Below, one piece after another: positions 16,450-23,314 of a stretch of 64,000 nucleotides of DNA. The first letter of the stretch is position 1. Each line of letters starts with the position of its first letter. The notes beneath the pieces are model-generated. The model saw only the letters and a list, made by a program, of their open reading frames with translations. It searched no databases and had not been told where the DNA came from. The stretch covers positions 62,001 to 126,000 of the forward strand of contig JAJYTF010000012.1 in assembly GCA_021793155.1 (NCBI GenBank), read 5' to 3'. A program made the position numbers and the translations under genes. This stretch comes from Pseudomonadota bacterium. GTDB taxonomy: Bacteria > Pseudomonadota > Alphaproteobacteria > Rhodospirillales > Magnetospirillaceae.

Positions 16450-17416
16450 CGGCGCCTCCCTTTACCAAGGCCCGCGCCACGTCGTTCCAATCCTTCAGGT
16501 CGAACTGCGGGGATACGACTTCGACGCTGCGGCCGGCCCGTTGGTGGGCCGTCACAGCCCGGTCGGCCGCGCGTTGGCCGGCCTCGCCGTTGTCGGCGAA
16601 GACGATCAACTGGCGCACCGATTCGGGGATCGTCACTGCTTCGTAGCGGGTGCCCAAAGCCGCCCAGCAAGGGACACCGTGCAGTTCCATGGCGGACATT
16701 GCGGTTTCGACCCCCTCGGCCAGGCCGAGGACTTCGCTTGCAGGGGCGAGGCGAACGGCCCCGCTTCCCATTGGACCACGGCTCATTTTCGGTGCCCGAA
16801 CCCCAGCCTTACCTTTTCCATCAAGCCGTAGATAAATCCGGTGGACAGCCGACACGCGCCGGTCTTCTCCACTGACTGCCGCTACCAGGGCTGGGAGTTC
16901 AATCCCAGAGCCCGGATAGACGAGGCTGGGGTGAAATCGGACGGTGCTGGGCACCGGCAGATTGATGGCCCTGTGACGGAAGTAGGTTTCGGCCAGCGTG
17001 CCGGCGGCAGGGTGAGAGGCCGCCCAGATCGACAGCGCTTCGCGGCGGCCAGCTTCGGCCTGGTCATCCTGCTTCGGCGGCGGTGGCGGCGGTTCCCAGG
17101 GGACCGTATCCGAGATGCCAAGATAGCCCCGCGCCCATTCCATGGCGCCGGCCAGATCGATGCACATTGCTGCGGCGGCAAGGTCGAGGATGTCGCCGAA
17201 AGCGCCCGTTGCGGCGTCTTGCCACATGCCCGCGCGTGGCCCGGAGCGGTGGATATACAAGCTGTCGCCGCGGTGGCCGTCGATATCGCCAATATGCCAA
17301 TACGCCCCGTTGCGGCGTGCGGCAGGGAAGAGGCGGGGAACAATATCGTCCACGCGGTGCGCAAGCGCGGCCGAAAGATCGGCCGCGGTCGCGCGAGGCT
17401 GCCGGAGCGCCATCAT
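16442..17416 (-). CDS. Toprim-type primase
   Basis: A 324-residue protein. The N-terminal part (about 10-110) includes GAYWHIGDIDGHRGDSLYI and is followed by a Pro-rich linker. The C-terminal toprim domain contains LGLAEGVETAMSA (the acidic Glu), LIVFADNGEAG and DLKDWNDVA. It is the architecture of phage and plasmid DnaG-like primases (DUF7146/toprim_3 type). It makes RNA primers for the element and is coupled to its neighbours by short overlaps. Confidence 0.8.
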   Translation of the reverse strand: MMALRQPRATAADLSAALAHRVDDIVPRLFPAARRNGAYWHIGDIDGHRGDSLYIHRSGPRAGMWQDAATGAFGDILDLAAAAMCIDLAGAMEWARGYLGISDTVPWEPPPPPPKQDDQAEAGRREALSIWAASHPAAGTLAETYFRHRAINLPVPSTVRFHPSLVYPGSGIELPALVAAVSGEDRRVSAVHRIYLRLDGKGKAGVRAPKMSRGPMGSGAVRLAPASEVLGLAEGVETAMSAMELHGVPCWAALGTRYEAVTIPESVRQLIVFADNGEAGQRAADRAVTAHQRAGRSVEVVSPQFDLKDWNDVARALVKGGADE

Positions 17417-17667
17417 ATGATGCCCCCCACCGCGCGAAGAGACGCCAGATGTTCGTTAACGCGCTCGACGGCCAAGTTACCCCAACACTCCGCGATGGGC
17501 GGCGTGTCGCCCGTAGCGAGTCTCAGATCCATGATGACGGCGCCATAGGCGCGGCGAGCTTTTTCACCCCACCGCACCTTATCGCGAAGGATGCGATGGG
17601 CCTGAAGCCGGAACGCTGATTCGAATTCAGCGGGGATGGCGGGGCGGCGACTGAAGAAATAGGTCAT
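17413..17667 (-). CDS. Small element protein of the replication operon
   Basis: An 84-residue protein starting MTYFFSRRPAIPAEF, chosen because of an ATGA overlap with the upstream gene. The helical middle contains WGEKARRAYGAVIMDLRLA. The stop overlaps the primase start by ATGA. No family is recognised. Confidence 0.55.
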   Translation of the reverse strand: MTYFFSRRPAIPAEFESAFRLQAHRILRDKVRWGEKARRAYGAVIMDLRLATGDTPPIAECWGNLAVERVNEHLASLRAVGGII

Positions 17668-17861
17668 GCTACGCTCCCCGGCCAAGCAAGGCTCGCCACG
17701 AGTCCGGCGCGCAACGGCGTCAAGCCGAAGCGGTCGCGCAACAACTTCAATTGCAGTTTTCTTAGGATTTCGATATTCTTCGGGGTGTCGAGATCAGCGC
17801 CGACATTTTCCGAAGCCCCCGCGCCGCCTGCCTGCGGCCGGGGGTTTTCCATGACGGGCAT
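17664..17861 (-). CDS. Very small element protein
   Basis: Up to 65 residues. An alternative start three codons later (MENPRPQ) is equally plausible. The C-terminal half contains EILRKLQLKLLRDRFGLTP, which looks like a helical or HTH-like segment. It lies 3 bp after the excisionase-like stop and is coupled to the next gene. Function unknown. Confidence 0.5.
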   Translation of the reverse strand: MPVMENPRPQAGGAGASENVGADLDTPKNIEILRKLQLKLLRDRFGLTPLRAGLVASLAWPGSVA

Positions 17862-17864
17862 CGG

Positions 17865-18074
17865 TCAGGCGGCCTTGACTTTGCTGCGCTCGATCAGCGC
17901 CTTCATGCTTTCGACCAGGACGACGCGCCGGCCGCCAATCTTGGCAGTTTCCAGTTGGCCTGCGTTGATCAAGTTGTAGATGGTCTGGTGGGAAATGTTG
18001 CCGAGGGACGCGCGGGCGTCTTTGAGGGGAAGGGCCAGCGGTTCAATCGTTGCGACAGAAGCAATCTTGAGCAT
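17865..18074 (-). CDS. Excisionase/AlpA-like DNA-binding protein
   Basis: A 69-residue protein starting MLKIASVATIEP. The MerR/AlpA-type winged helix has ISHQTIYNLINAGQLETAKIGGRRVVLVES, given here as a continuous region at about residues 27-56. Proteins of this type act as excisionase or as activator of integrase in satellites. It follows a strong promoter and dyad and precedes the replication genes. Confidence 0.72.
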   Translation of the reverse strand: MLKIASVATIEPLALPLKDARASLGNISHQTIYNLINAGQLETAKIGGRRVVLVESMKALIERSKVKAA

Positions 18075-18270
18075 GTAGCGGCTCCACTTGGACCGCCTGG
18101 GCAAAGAAAAAGCCACGGGCGGCGCTGTTGAGCTCCGCATCCGTGGCATCTCGCCTGATGCTCGATAGTCTCAGGACATCTGGTCCGCTCAGACTACCTC
18201 AAGTCCGCCACCCACCAACTTCGCCGGGGCCTCACGCCCGCAAGCTGCCAAGTTGAATGGGCCCTTGCAA

Positions 18271-18313
18271 TTGGACTGTCCAAATGCATACGCCTGGATA
18301 TGAATTCTGTCAA
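18271..18313 (-). promoter_or_regulatory. Promoter and operator of the excisionase/replication operon
   Basis: On the minus strand TTGACA (18308-18313) and TATGCA (18285-18290) are 17 bp apart. The perfect dyad TTGGAC-T-GTCCAA (18271-18283) sits right at the predicted start of transcription. It uses the same TTGGAC/GTCCAA half-site as the 19-bp motif. The leader to the excisionase-like start is about 200 nt. Confidence 0.65.
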
Positions 18314-18358
18314 CACGCGTTGCGCTGCCGCTCACGGTGAGGCGCCCCCGATGTGAAT

Positions 18359-19699
18359 TCACCGCCTTGCCGACATCCGCACGACTTGGCCGGTCGACCG
18401 TTTCGGCTTCGCCTTGGCCTTCTTCGTGTCTTCGAAGCTTGGGGCCGTGCGGCGGATCGTGTCGGCAACGAAGCTCTGCGCCAAGTGGCCGTAATGCTTC
18501 TCCACCATGCGCGTATCGGCGTGGCCGAGGTTCTGGGCGACCACCATCAGCGGCGCACCGGCCATGATCGAGAGGCTTGCCCAGGTGTGGCGCAACTCGT
18601 GGAAGGTAATGGGTGGAACGATCTTGGCACGGTCGCAGGCGTCTTTGAATGGCCGGAACTGGTGCGACTTGCCCCACATGGTGCCATCCGCCTTGAGGAA
18701 GATCCGGGCATTGCCGACCTTGCCCATGGTCAGGCGCTCGAACAGCTTCACGCCTTCGTCGTTCAGGACGATGTGCCGGGCCTTGCCGGTCTTGCTCCGG
18801 CGGATGTGGACGGTGTGAGCGTCGGGATTGTAATCGTGCACCTCGAGCGCAGCGAGTTCGCCATACCGGGCGCCGGTTACCAGGGCCCCATGCACCAGGG
18901 CGCGGAAGTCCGGCTCGCAGGCGTTCATGAGGCGCTTGGCCTCGTCGATGGTCAGATAGCGCACGCGGGCGGCGTCGGCCTCCCGGAAGGCGCGGACGCG
19001 GCGCCAGGCATCATCCGTTGGCACCTTGCCTTCGCGCCAGGCGTGATTGAGGGCGGCCTTCAGGATGGTCAGCACGCGGTTGGCGGATGACCGGCGCCGG
19101 CGCACTGCCTCAGGGTCGTCGGCATCGAGCGACCGCAACTTGGTCTTTCCCTTCTCGGCATCCTTGGCCGTCTGGCGGAGCCGGGCGCCGGTTGTCGCAA
19201 TCTCTTCGTGCCAGGCCTTGATCTTGGCCGCGGTCAGTTTCACCACCTCAATGGTGCCGAGTTGGGGGATGATCAGAGCATCCGCGCGGTAGGTGGCGTC
19301 CTTCACCGTCTTGCCGTGGCGCCCCAGATCGGCCAGATAGTCGTCGATCGCACTCTTGACCGTGTAGGGGCCTGCCTTGGTCGGTTCCGCATCCAGGCCG
19401 GCGGCGAGGCGCTGTTGCTGCTGGAACATCCGCCGGGCCTCGGCCTGTGCCTGTGTCCAGTTGAGGACGGTGGCGCCGTCGGCGTCCAGCTCATCGTCCG
19501 GCCGGCCGTCGAGCGACGCGACCTTGTATTTCTCGGCGCCGATGTACCAGCGCACCACCCATGCGGCGCCGCGGGTGCCTTTGCGATAGCCGAGGTGTAG
19601 GCCTTCGTCCAGGTGCCGGAAGTAGGGTTTCCCCGAGGGCTGTAGGCGATCCCGGGCGGTGCGGGTCGAGAGGTTCACTTCGCGAACGGTGCGGGTCAT
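18359..19699 (-). CDS. int: Tyrosine recombinase (integrase)
   Basis: A 446-residue site-specific recombinase that inserts the element into tRNA-Glu. The N-terminal arm-binding region and SAM-like core-binding domain (about 110-225) precede the catalytic domain. Catalytic residues visible are Arg278 (GARYGEL), Lys304 (RSKTGKARH), His367 and Arg370 (HELRHTWAS), His393 (LGHADTR) and Tyr403 (KHYGH). The start MTRTVREVN has AGGAAGG 9-14 bases upstream; a longer frame begins inside the operator. It ends about 150 bp from attR on its 5' side. Confidence 0.93.
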   Translation of the reverse strand: MTRTVREVNLSTRTARDRLQPSGKPYFRHLDEGLHLGYRKGTRGAAWVVRWYIGAEKYKVASLDGRPDDELDADGATVLNWTQAQAEARRMFQQQQRLAAGLDAEPTKAGPYTVKSAIDDYLADLGRHGKTVKDATYRADALIIPQLGTIEVVKLTAAKIKAWHEEIATTGARLRQTAKDAEKGKTKLRSLDADDPEAVRRRRSSANRVLTILKAALNHAWREGKVPTDDAWRRVRAFREADAARVRYLTIDEAKRLMNACEPDFRALVHGALVTGARYGELAALEVHDYNPDAHTVHIRRSKTGKARHIVLNDEGVKLFERLTMGKVGNARIFLKADGTMWGKSHQFRPFKDACDRAKIVPPITFHELRHTWASLSIMAGAPLMVVAQNLGHADTRMVEKHYGHLAQSFVADTIRRTAPSFEDTKKAKAKPKRSTGQVVRMSARR

Positions 19700-19715
19700 G
19701 TTGCCGCCCTTCCTG

Positions 19716-19751
19716 TGTCCAAGACTTGTCCAATATACCGTATTGGACAAA
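19716..19751. promoter_or_regulatory. Integrase operator: 19-bp motif copy 3 and 10-bp dyad
   Basis: TGTCCAAGACTTGTCCAAT (19716-19734) runs into the dyad TTGTCCAATA-N5-TATTGGACAA. It lies just upstream of the integrase start, and ATTGGACAAA ends at 19751, followed by a further GCTGGACAAC. The layout mirrors the left arm. It is either an arm site for integrase, an autorepression site, or both. Confidence 0.6.
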
Positions 19752-19844
19752 GCTGGACAACATCAGATAGCGTGGCGGGTAATACCGTAGAAAACCGCCA
19801 TATTTGCGGACGTTGTTAGATGGGGTTTGACGGTTAAAGCGTCT

Positions 19845-19888
19845 CTCTCACGGCGGTAACAGGGGTTCGAATCCCCTAGGGGACGCCA
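19845..19888 (+). repeat. attR: displaced 3' half of tRNA-Glu
   Basis: Identical to 6471-6508 over its first 38 bp, then A instead of G, then CGCCA. It is probably the original chromosomal 3' end of the tRNA gene, because its A restores a Watson-Crick pair with U at position 2. Confidence 0.92.
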
Positions 19889-19960
19889 ATCTGCGCTTTT
19901 GTAGCCAAGTGTTCGAGCAAGCCGCCTTTTGTGGCCTCTCGCTTGCCAACGCCTGTAACC

Positions 19961-20323
19961 TCAGTTGAGCGCGCGGCGTGCCGCCTCCGGTTCGCGGTCG
20001 ATCACCGCCAACAACGCCAGGGCCGGGGCATCGGGCCGGGTCCGTCCCTGTTCCCAATCCCGCACGGTGCCGAGCGGCAAGCGATAGGTGCGGGCAAACT
20101 GTTCCTGCGTCATGCCGAGGCGGGTCCGCAGCGACTTGATATCGGGCAACCGGCGCATGCCAGCCAGTTGCTCAGCCGTCATCGGTTGGGCGTCGGGATC
20201 GGACAGCGCTGCGGCGGTCACCTCCTCATCGGTCATGGCGCGCACCCGCTCCCAGTCGGTGTGGCCTTCGGGCGCCGGCCGTCCCGGCTCAATGTGTACC
20301 CGCGTAGTACCGGTCTTGCTCAT
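19961..20323 (-). CDS. HTH antitoxin partner of the BrnT-type toxin
   Basis: A 120-residue protein. The acidic N-terminus (TDWERVRAMTDEEVTAAALSD) is typical of BrnA/HigA-type antitoxins. The C-terminal XRE helix-turn-helix (LRTRLGMTQEQFARTYRLPL, then GTVRDWEQGRTRPD) binds DNA. It overlaps the toxin gene upstream by 35 bp, so toxin precedes antitoxin and the operon is probably autoregulated. It sits immediately outside attR. Confidence 0.78.
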   Translation of the reverse strand: MSKTGTTRVHIEPGRPAPEGHTDWERVRAMTDEEVTAAALSDPDAQPMTAEQLAGMRRLPDIKSLRTRLGMTQEQFARTYRLPLGTVRDWEQGRTRPDAPALALLAVIDREPEAARRALN

Positions 20324-20567
20324 GTCGTGTGGCCCTCCGGGCCGAAATGATGCGGCACAGGTGTTCGTCGCGCATGGTTGTGACGACGAACAGGACGTTA
20401 CCTTGGGTCATGCCGATGGTACGGGTGCGCTCCTCACCGTAGGCGAAGCGGTCATCGATGTCCTCGATCCGATGCGGATCGGTCAGCGCGCCGATGGCAT
20501 CAAGGAAATCGATCCCGTGCTTGGCCAGATTGACGGCAGCTTTGGCATCGTCCCATTCGTAGTCCAT
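20289..20567 (-). CDS. BrnT-family ribonuclease toxin
   Basis: A 92-residue protein matching the BrnT/DUF497 pattern. The N-terminal EWDDAKAAVNLAKHGIDF is followed by a central E-x-R-T-x-x-I-G (EERTRTIGM). The C-terminal IISARRATRHEQDRYY supplies the basic residues. These toxins cleave RNA and are neutralised by the downstream antitoxin. It appears intact. Confidence 0.85.
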   Translation of the reverse strand: MDYEWDDAKAAVNLAKHGIDFLDAIGALTDPHRIEDIDDRFAYGEERTRTIGMTQGNVLFVVTTMRDEHLCRIISARRATRHEQDRYYAGTH

Positions 20568-20669
20568 GGGGCTCGATGCTACGGGTATTCCGTATGCCGG
20601 TCAAGGCCCGCGACAGGCCCGCGACACCCGCGACCATCATACGGGCGGAGGAGGCACCGGCGAAGCAAT

Positions 20670-20701
20670 GGCTCCCTTAGGATGGGGCTCCCTTAGGATG
20701 G
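20670..20701. repeat. Tandem 16-bp direct repeat
   Basis: GGCTCCCTTAGGATGG occurs twice, head to tail and without mismatch, in the gap between the toxin gene and the IS remnant. Probably slippage or the scar of an insertion. Confidence 0.7.
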
Positions 20702-20779
20702 CCTCTCCCATCCCCTCATAGCGCAATCGCGAAAACGTAGTGCTCGTCATCGCCCACCCCAGCACGCCATCCTACGATT

Positions 20780-20986
20780 TTATATCCGGCGCCAGCCCGC
20801 GATACGCTGATTCCGCGCCGAGCGCGGCCGCCAGCGGTAGATCTGGTTGGCGTAGATATCTGCTCGGCGTGCCACCTCACTGACCACGGCGCCGGGCGCA
20901 AAGGCCGCTGCCACGATCGCCCGCTTCTGCTCATCGCTCCAGCGACGCCGCCGTTCCATCCCCGTGATGACCTGGATCTGACCCAT
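20780..20986 (-). pseudogene. IS66-type TnpA remnant
   Basis: A 68-residue frame. RRRRWSDEQKRAIVAAAF and VVSEVARRADIYANQIYRWR match the start of IS66-family TnpA (helix-turn-helix). After RWR the similarity stops and the frame ends early. No TnpB or TnpC follows, and no terminal inverted repeats were found. A dead fragment. Confidence 0.7.
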
Positions 20987-21168
20987 CGCACCGTCTCTTG
21001 CATCGGTGCAAACGACAATGCTTGCACCGATGCGCGATTACGCCAGATCACCGCGGGCAGCGGAAGGCGGCCCTGACCGGGGAGGGTTACGTTGCTCGTA
21101 CAACGTCAATGATCGAACCTGCCCGCCGATGCCATATTTCTCCCGCTACATCGTGGAGCGCCCGTGGC

Positions 21169-21414
21169 ATGAACATTGCGTCCGCAAAGGTTGATGAACT
21201 CGCCCAGCGCCTCGCCCGTCTGACTGGGGAGGACGTGGAGACGGCGTTGGAGCGCGCCATCGAAGAGCGTTTGTCCCGTGTCGCGGCCACGGCAGACGCG
21301 GATCGCCAGGCTGCGGTGCGGAAGTTTTTTGACCGGGTGTCCAGCATGCCGGTGAAGGATGGGCGGTCCATTGACGAAATCATCGGGTATGGTCCTGACG
21401 GGTTGCCGTCCTGA
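21169..21414 (+). CDS. VapB-type antitoxin (Rv0623-like)
   Basis: An 81-residue protein starting MNIASAKVDELAQRLARLTG. The N-terminal DNA-binding part and the C-terminal RVSSMPVKDGRSIDEIIGYG match the short transcription-factor antitoxins paired with PIN toxins. The ATG is preferred over longer frames because they run through unrelated sequence. It is coupled to the toxin by TGATG. Confidence 0.78.
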   Translation: MNIASAKVDELAQRLARLTGEDVETALERAIEERLSRVAATADADRQAAVRKFFDRVSSMPVKDGRSIDEIIGYGPDGLPS

Positions 21415-21668
21415 TGATTTTGGACACCTCGGCGATCATCGCGACCATCGCCAACGAGCCGGACGGAAGCCGCTTCCGGGATGCCATGCTCGGTGCAGCA
21501 TCGCTGTCGCTCTCGTCGGTGACGGCGCTGGAGACCAGAATGGTCTTGCAGTCTCGCCAAGGTGCCGAAGCCGTCCGTGAGTTTGACGAAATGATCAAGA
21601 ATGCCGGGATCGCTGTCGTCCCGTTCGACGCGGAGATGGCCGAGATCGCTTTTCACGCCTTCCCTTGA
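21414..21668 (+). pseudogene. VapC PIN-domain toxin, C-terminally truncated
   Basis: An 84-residue frame beginning MILDTSAIIATIANEPDG, with the first catalytic Asp (DTS) and SSVTALET containing the second acidic site. It stops after AEIAFHAFP. Intact relatives (about 130 residues) continue with the GDC..YA block holding the remaining catalytic acids. The following DNA does not encode that block in any frame I could follow. The toxin is therefore probably inactive while the antitoxin frame survives. Confidence 0.72.
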
Positions 21669-21845
21669 TGACGCGATGCGCGAACGGAGATGCGGTGCCG
21701 GTGGTGTTGGGGTGGGCGTTGAAAACTTCGTCGCTTCCGCCACCATCCAGGCCCGGAAGCCCTGAAGTGACGAATAATCTCCTGTCAGCCCTTCGACACC
21801 GGTGATCCCCGGCCCTGGCCAGCTCTAACACATATGCCTGCGCAG

Positions 21846-21882
21846 ATATGCGATTGACCTAATATATGGGTCGGCGTATATT
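21846..21882 (+). promoter_or_regulatory. arsR promoter within an operator dyad
   Basis: TTGACC (21854-21859) and TATATT (21877-21882) are 17 bp apart. ATATGCG (21846-21852) and CGTATAT (21875-21881) form outer arms with one mismatch, and GACC / GGGTC form inner arms. Transcription is predicted to start at or within a base of the ATG at 21889, giving a leaderless mRNA. Overlap of dyad and promoter is the normal ArsR/SmtB autorepression layout. Confidence 0.7.
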
Positions 21883-21888
21883 CATCCC

Positions 21889-22239
21889 ATGAGCGATTTT
21901 CCTCTTACATTCTTCGCCGCCCTGTCCGATCCCACCCGGCTGCGAGCCCTGGTCCTTCTCGCCGCCCACGGCGAACTGTGCGTCTGCCGTCTGGTCACGG
22001 CGCTGGGCGTATCGCAACCTAAAATGTCCCGTCACCTGGCCTTCCTGCGCGATACCGGCATCGTCCGCGACCGGCGCGCCGGCCAGTGGGTGCATTACCG
22101 GGTGAACGAGGATCTGCCGGACTGGGCCCGGCAGGTGCTGGCCTCGACGGCCGCGGCCGTGGCGGGCGACATGCCCTATCAGGGTGATCTCGCCCGCATC
22201 GGCAACGGTGCCGGCGGCGGCGGGACGGTTGCGGCTTGA
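21889..22239 (+). CDS. ArsR/SmtB-family repressor heading the efflux operon
   Basis: A 116-residue winged-helix repressor. ELCVCRLVTALGVSQPKMSRHL contains the Cys-x-Cys metalloid-sensing motif at the recognition-helix entrance and the DNA-reading helix. FFAALSDPTRLRALVLL is the family N-terminus. The Cys pair fits arsenite- or antimonite-type sensing rather than zinc, but this is inference. It is the first gene of a run of at least ten close-packed + strand genes. The C-terminal Gly-rich tail overlaps the frame of the adaptor gene. Confidence 0.88.
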   Translation: MSDFPLTFFAALSDPTRLRALVLLAAHGELCVCRLVTALGVSQPKMSRHLAFLRDTGIVRDRRAGQWVHYRVNEDLPDWARQVLASTAAAVAGDMPYQGDLARIGNGAGGGGTVAA

Positions 22240-22255
22240 GCGGGCGGAGGCGTGG

Positions 22256-23305
22256 ATGACCAAGAAGAAGCTGATCGTTCTGGTCCTGGCGATCCTGGTG
22301 ATCGCCACTGCCGCGGCCCTGATTCGCCACAAGCGGGCCAGCATCGAGGCCCGCCGGCCACCGGAACCCCTGGCCATCGTCGTCGGCGAAGCGACATTGG
22401 GGGCCGGGCCGGTCCAGTTGACCCGCGCGGTCAGCGCCGACGTGATCGCCGTGCGGGAGGCGGTGGTAACCAGCCGGATCACCGGCTATGTGGTGGATTT
22501 GCCCCTGTTCGAAGCGGATTCCTTCCGTCGCGGCGCCCTGCTGGCCGGCTTGGCCATGCTTCCCGGCGGCGACAATGGGCGCGGCAATTCCCTCGAGCGG
22601 GATTGGGCCGCGGCCGGCAGCACCCTGGCGGCGGCCCAGGAACGGCTGGCACGGACCCGCCGGCTGTTCACCAACGGCGCGGCAACCCAGGAGCAGCTGG
22701 AGGCCGACGAAGCCGCGGCGAGAGCCGCCGAGGCGCAACGGACGGCCGCCAGCGAGAATCTGTCCAACGTCACGCTCACCGCGCCGTTCGACGGGGTGGT
22801 CAGCGCGCGACTGGTGTCTCCTGGTGATCTCGCCACGCCCGGAAAGCCCCTGCTGAAGGTCATCGACCCCGCTGCCGGGCTGCGTCTGCTCGTCACCTTG
22901 CCGCCCGATATCGCCCCCTCGGCCCTGACCGCCGGCGGACGGACCTTCCCCTTAAGGCCGTGGCCCGAGGCGACCGCCCAGGGGGTGCGCCGCTTCGAAG
23001 CGCGGGCCCATGACGGCTTCGTCCCGGGAACCCGCGTCGATTCCCGCGTCACCATCTTCAACGCGCCCGGGGCGGTGCGCATTCCGCGGTCCTGCGTGAT
23101 GACCGGCGATGGGCGAAGCGTCAGAGTGCTGCAGTTGGATGCCCAGGAGGGGGTGCGGCCCCTCGATGCCGCCGTGACCGCCGAGGGCGAGGAAGGCTTG
23201 GCCAGCCTCGACGCGCGCCTGCCGGGCATCCGCATCGCTTGCGCCAGCGCCGACATCCTGATGCGGCTGGCGGCGGGCGCCCCGTTCCGCATCGCCGCCG
23301 AATAG
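22256..23305 (+). CDS. RND efflux periplasmic adaptor
   Basis: A membrane-fusion protein of 349 residues starting MTKKKLIVLVL. One N-terminal membrane anchor is followed by a lipoyl-type half (VVTSRITGYVVDLPLFEAD). A short coiled-coil hairpin (about 115-185) and the second lipoyl half (LTAPFDGVVSARLVSPGDL) come next, then beta-barrel and membrane-proximal regions. It bridges the inner-membrane pump and the outer-membrane channel. It is followed 9 bp later by the pump gene. Confidence 0.88.
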   Translation: MTKKKLIVLVLAILVIATAAALIRHKRASIEARRPPEPLAIVVGEATLGAGPVQLTRAVSADVIAVREAVVTSRITGYVVDLPLFEADSFRRGALLAGLAMLPGGDNGRGNSLERDWAAAGSTLAAAQERLARTRRLFTNGAATQEQLEADEAAARAAEAQRTAASENLSNVTLTAPFDGVVSARLVSPGDLATPGKPLLKVIDPAAGLRLLVTLPPDIAPSALTAGGRTFPLRPWPEATAQGVRRFEARAHDGFVPGTRVDSRVTIFNAPGAVRIPRSCVMTGDGRSVRVLQLDAQEGVRPLDAAVTAEGEEGLASLDARLPGIRIACASADILMRLAAGAPFRIAAE

Positions 23306-23314
23306 GGGGCGGTC

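Larger units (their letters stand above)
6471..19888. mobile_element. Integrated phage-satellite-like element in tRNA-Glu
   Basis: The element is bounded by the tRNA-Glu direct repeats, with a tyrosine integrase next to the right repeat. Genes run right to left: integrase, excisionase-like, two small genes, primase, RuvC-like nuclease, RepA-like helicase, iterons, TerS-like, TerL, scaffold-like, coiled-coil protein, two small paralogous proteins, tape-measure-like protein. One rightward XRE regulator and two leftward unknown genes follow. No portal, major capsid, head-tail, baseplate, holin or lysin gene is recognisable. A phage satellite or a decayed prophage are both possible. The genes are intact and overlap tightly, which favours a functional satellite. 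Confidence 0.85.

Noticed and set aside
20780-20986. Complete IS66 element
   Set aside because: Only the start of a TnpA-like frame is present, without TnpB, TnpC or terminal inverted repeats.
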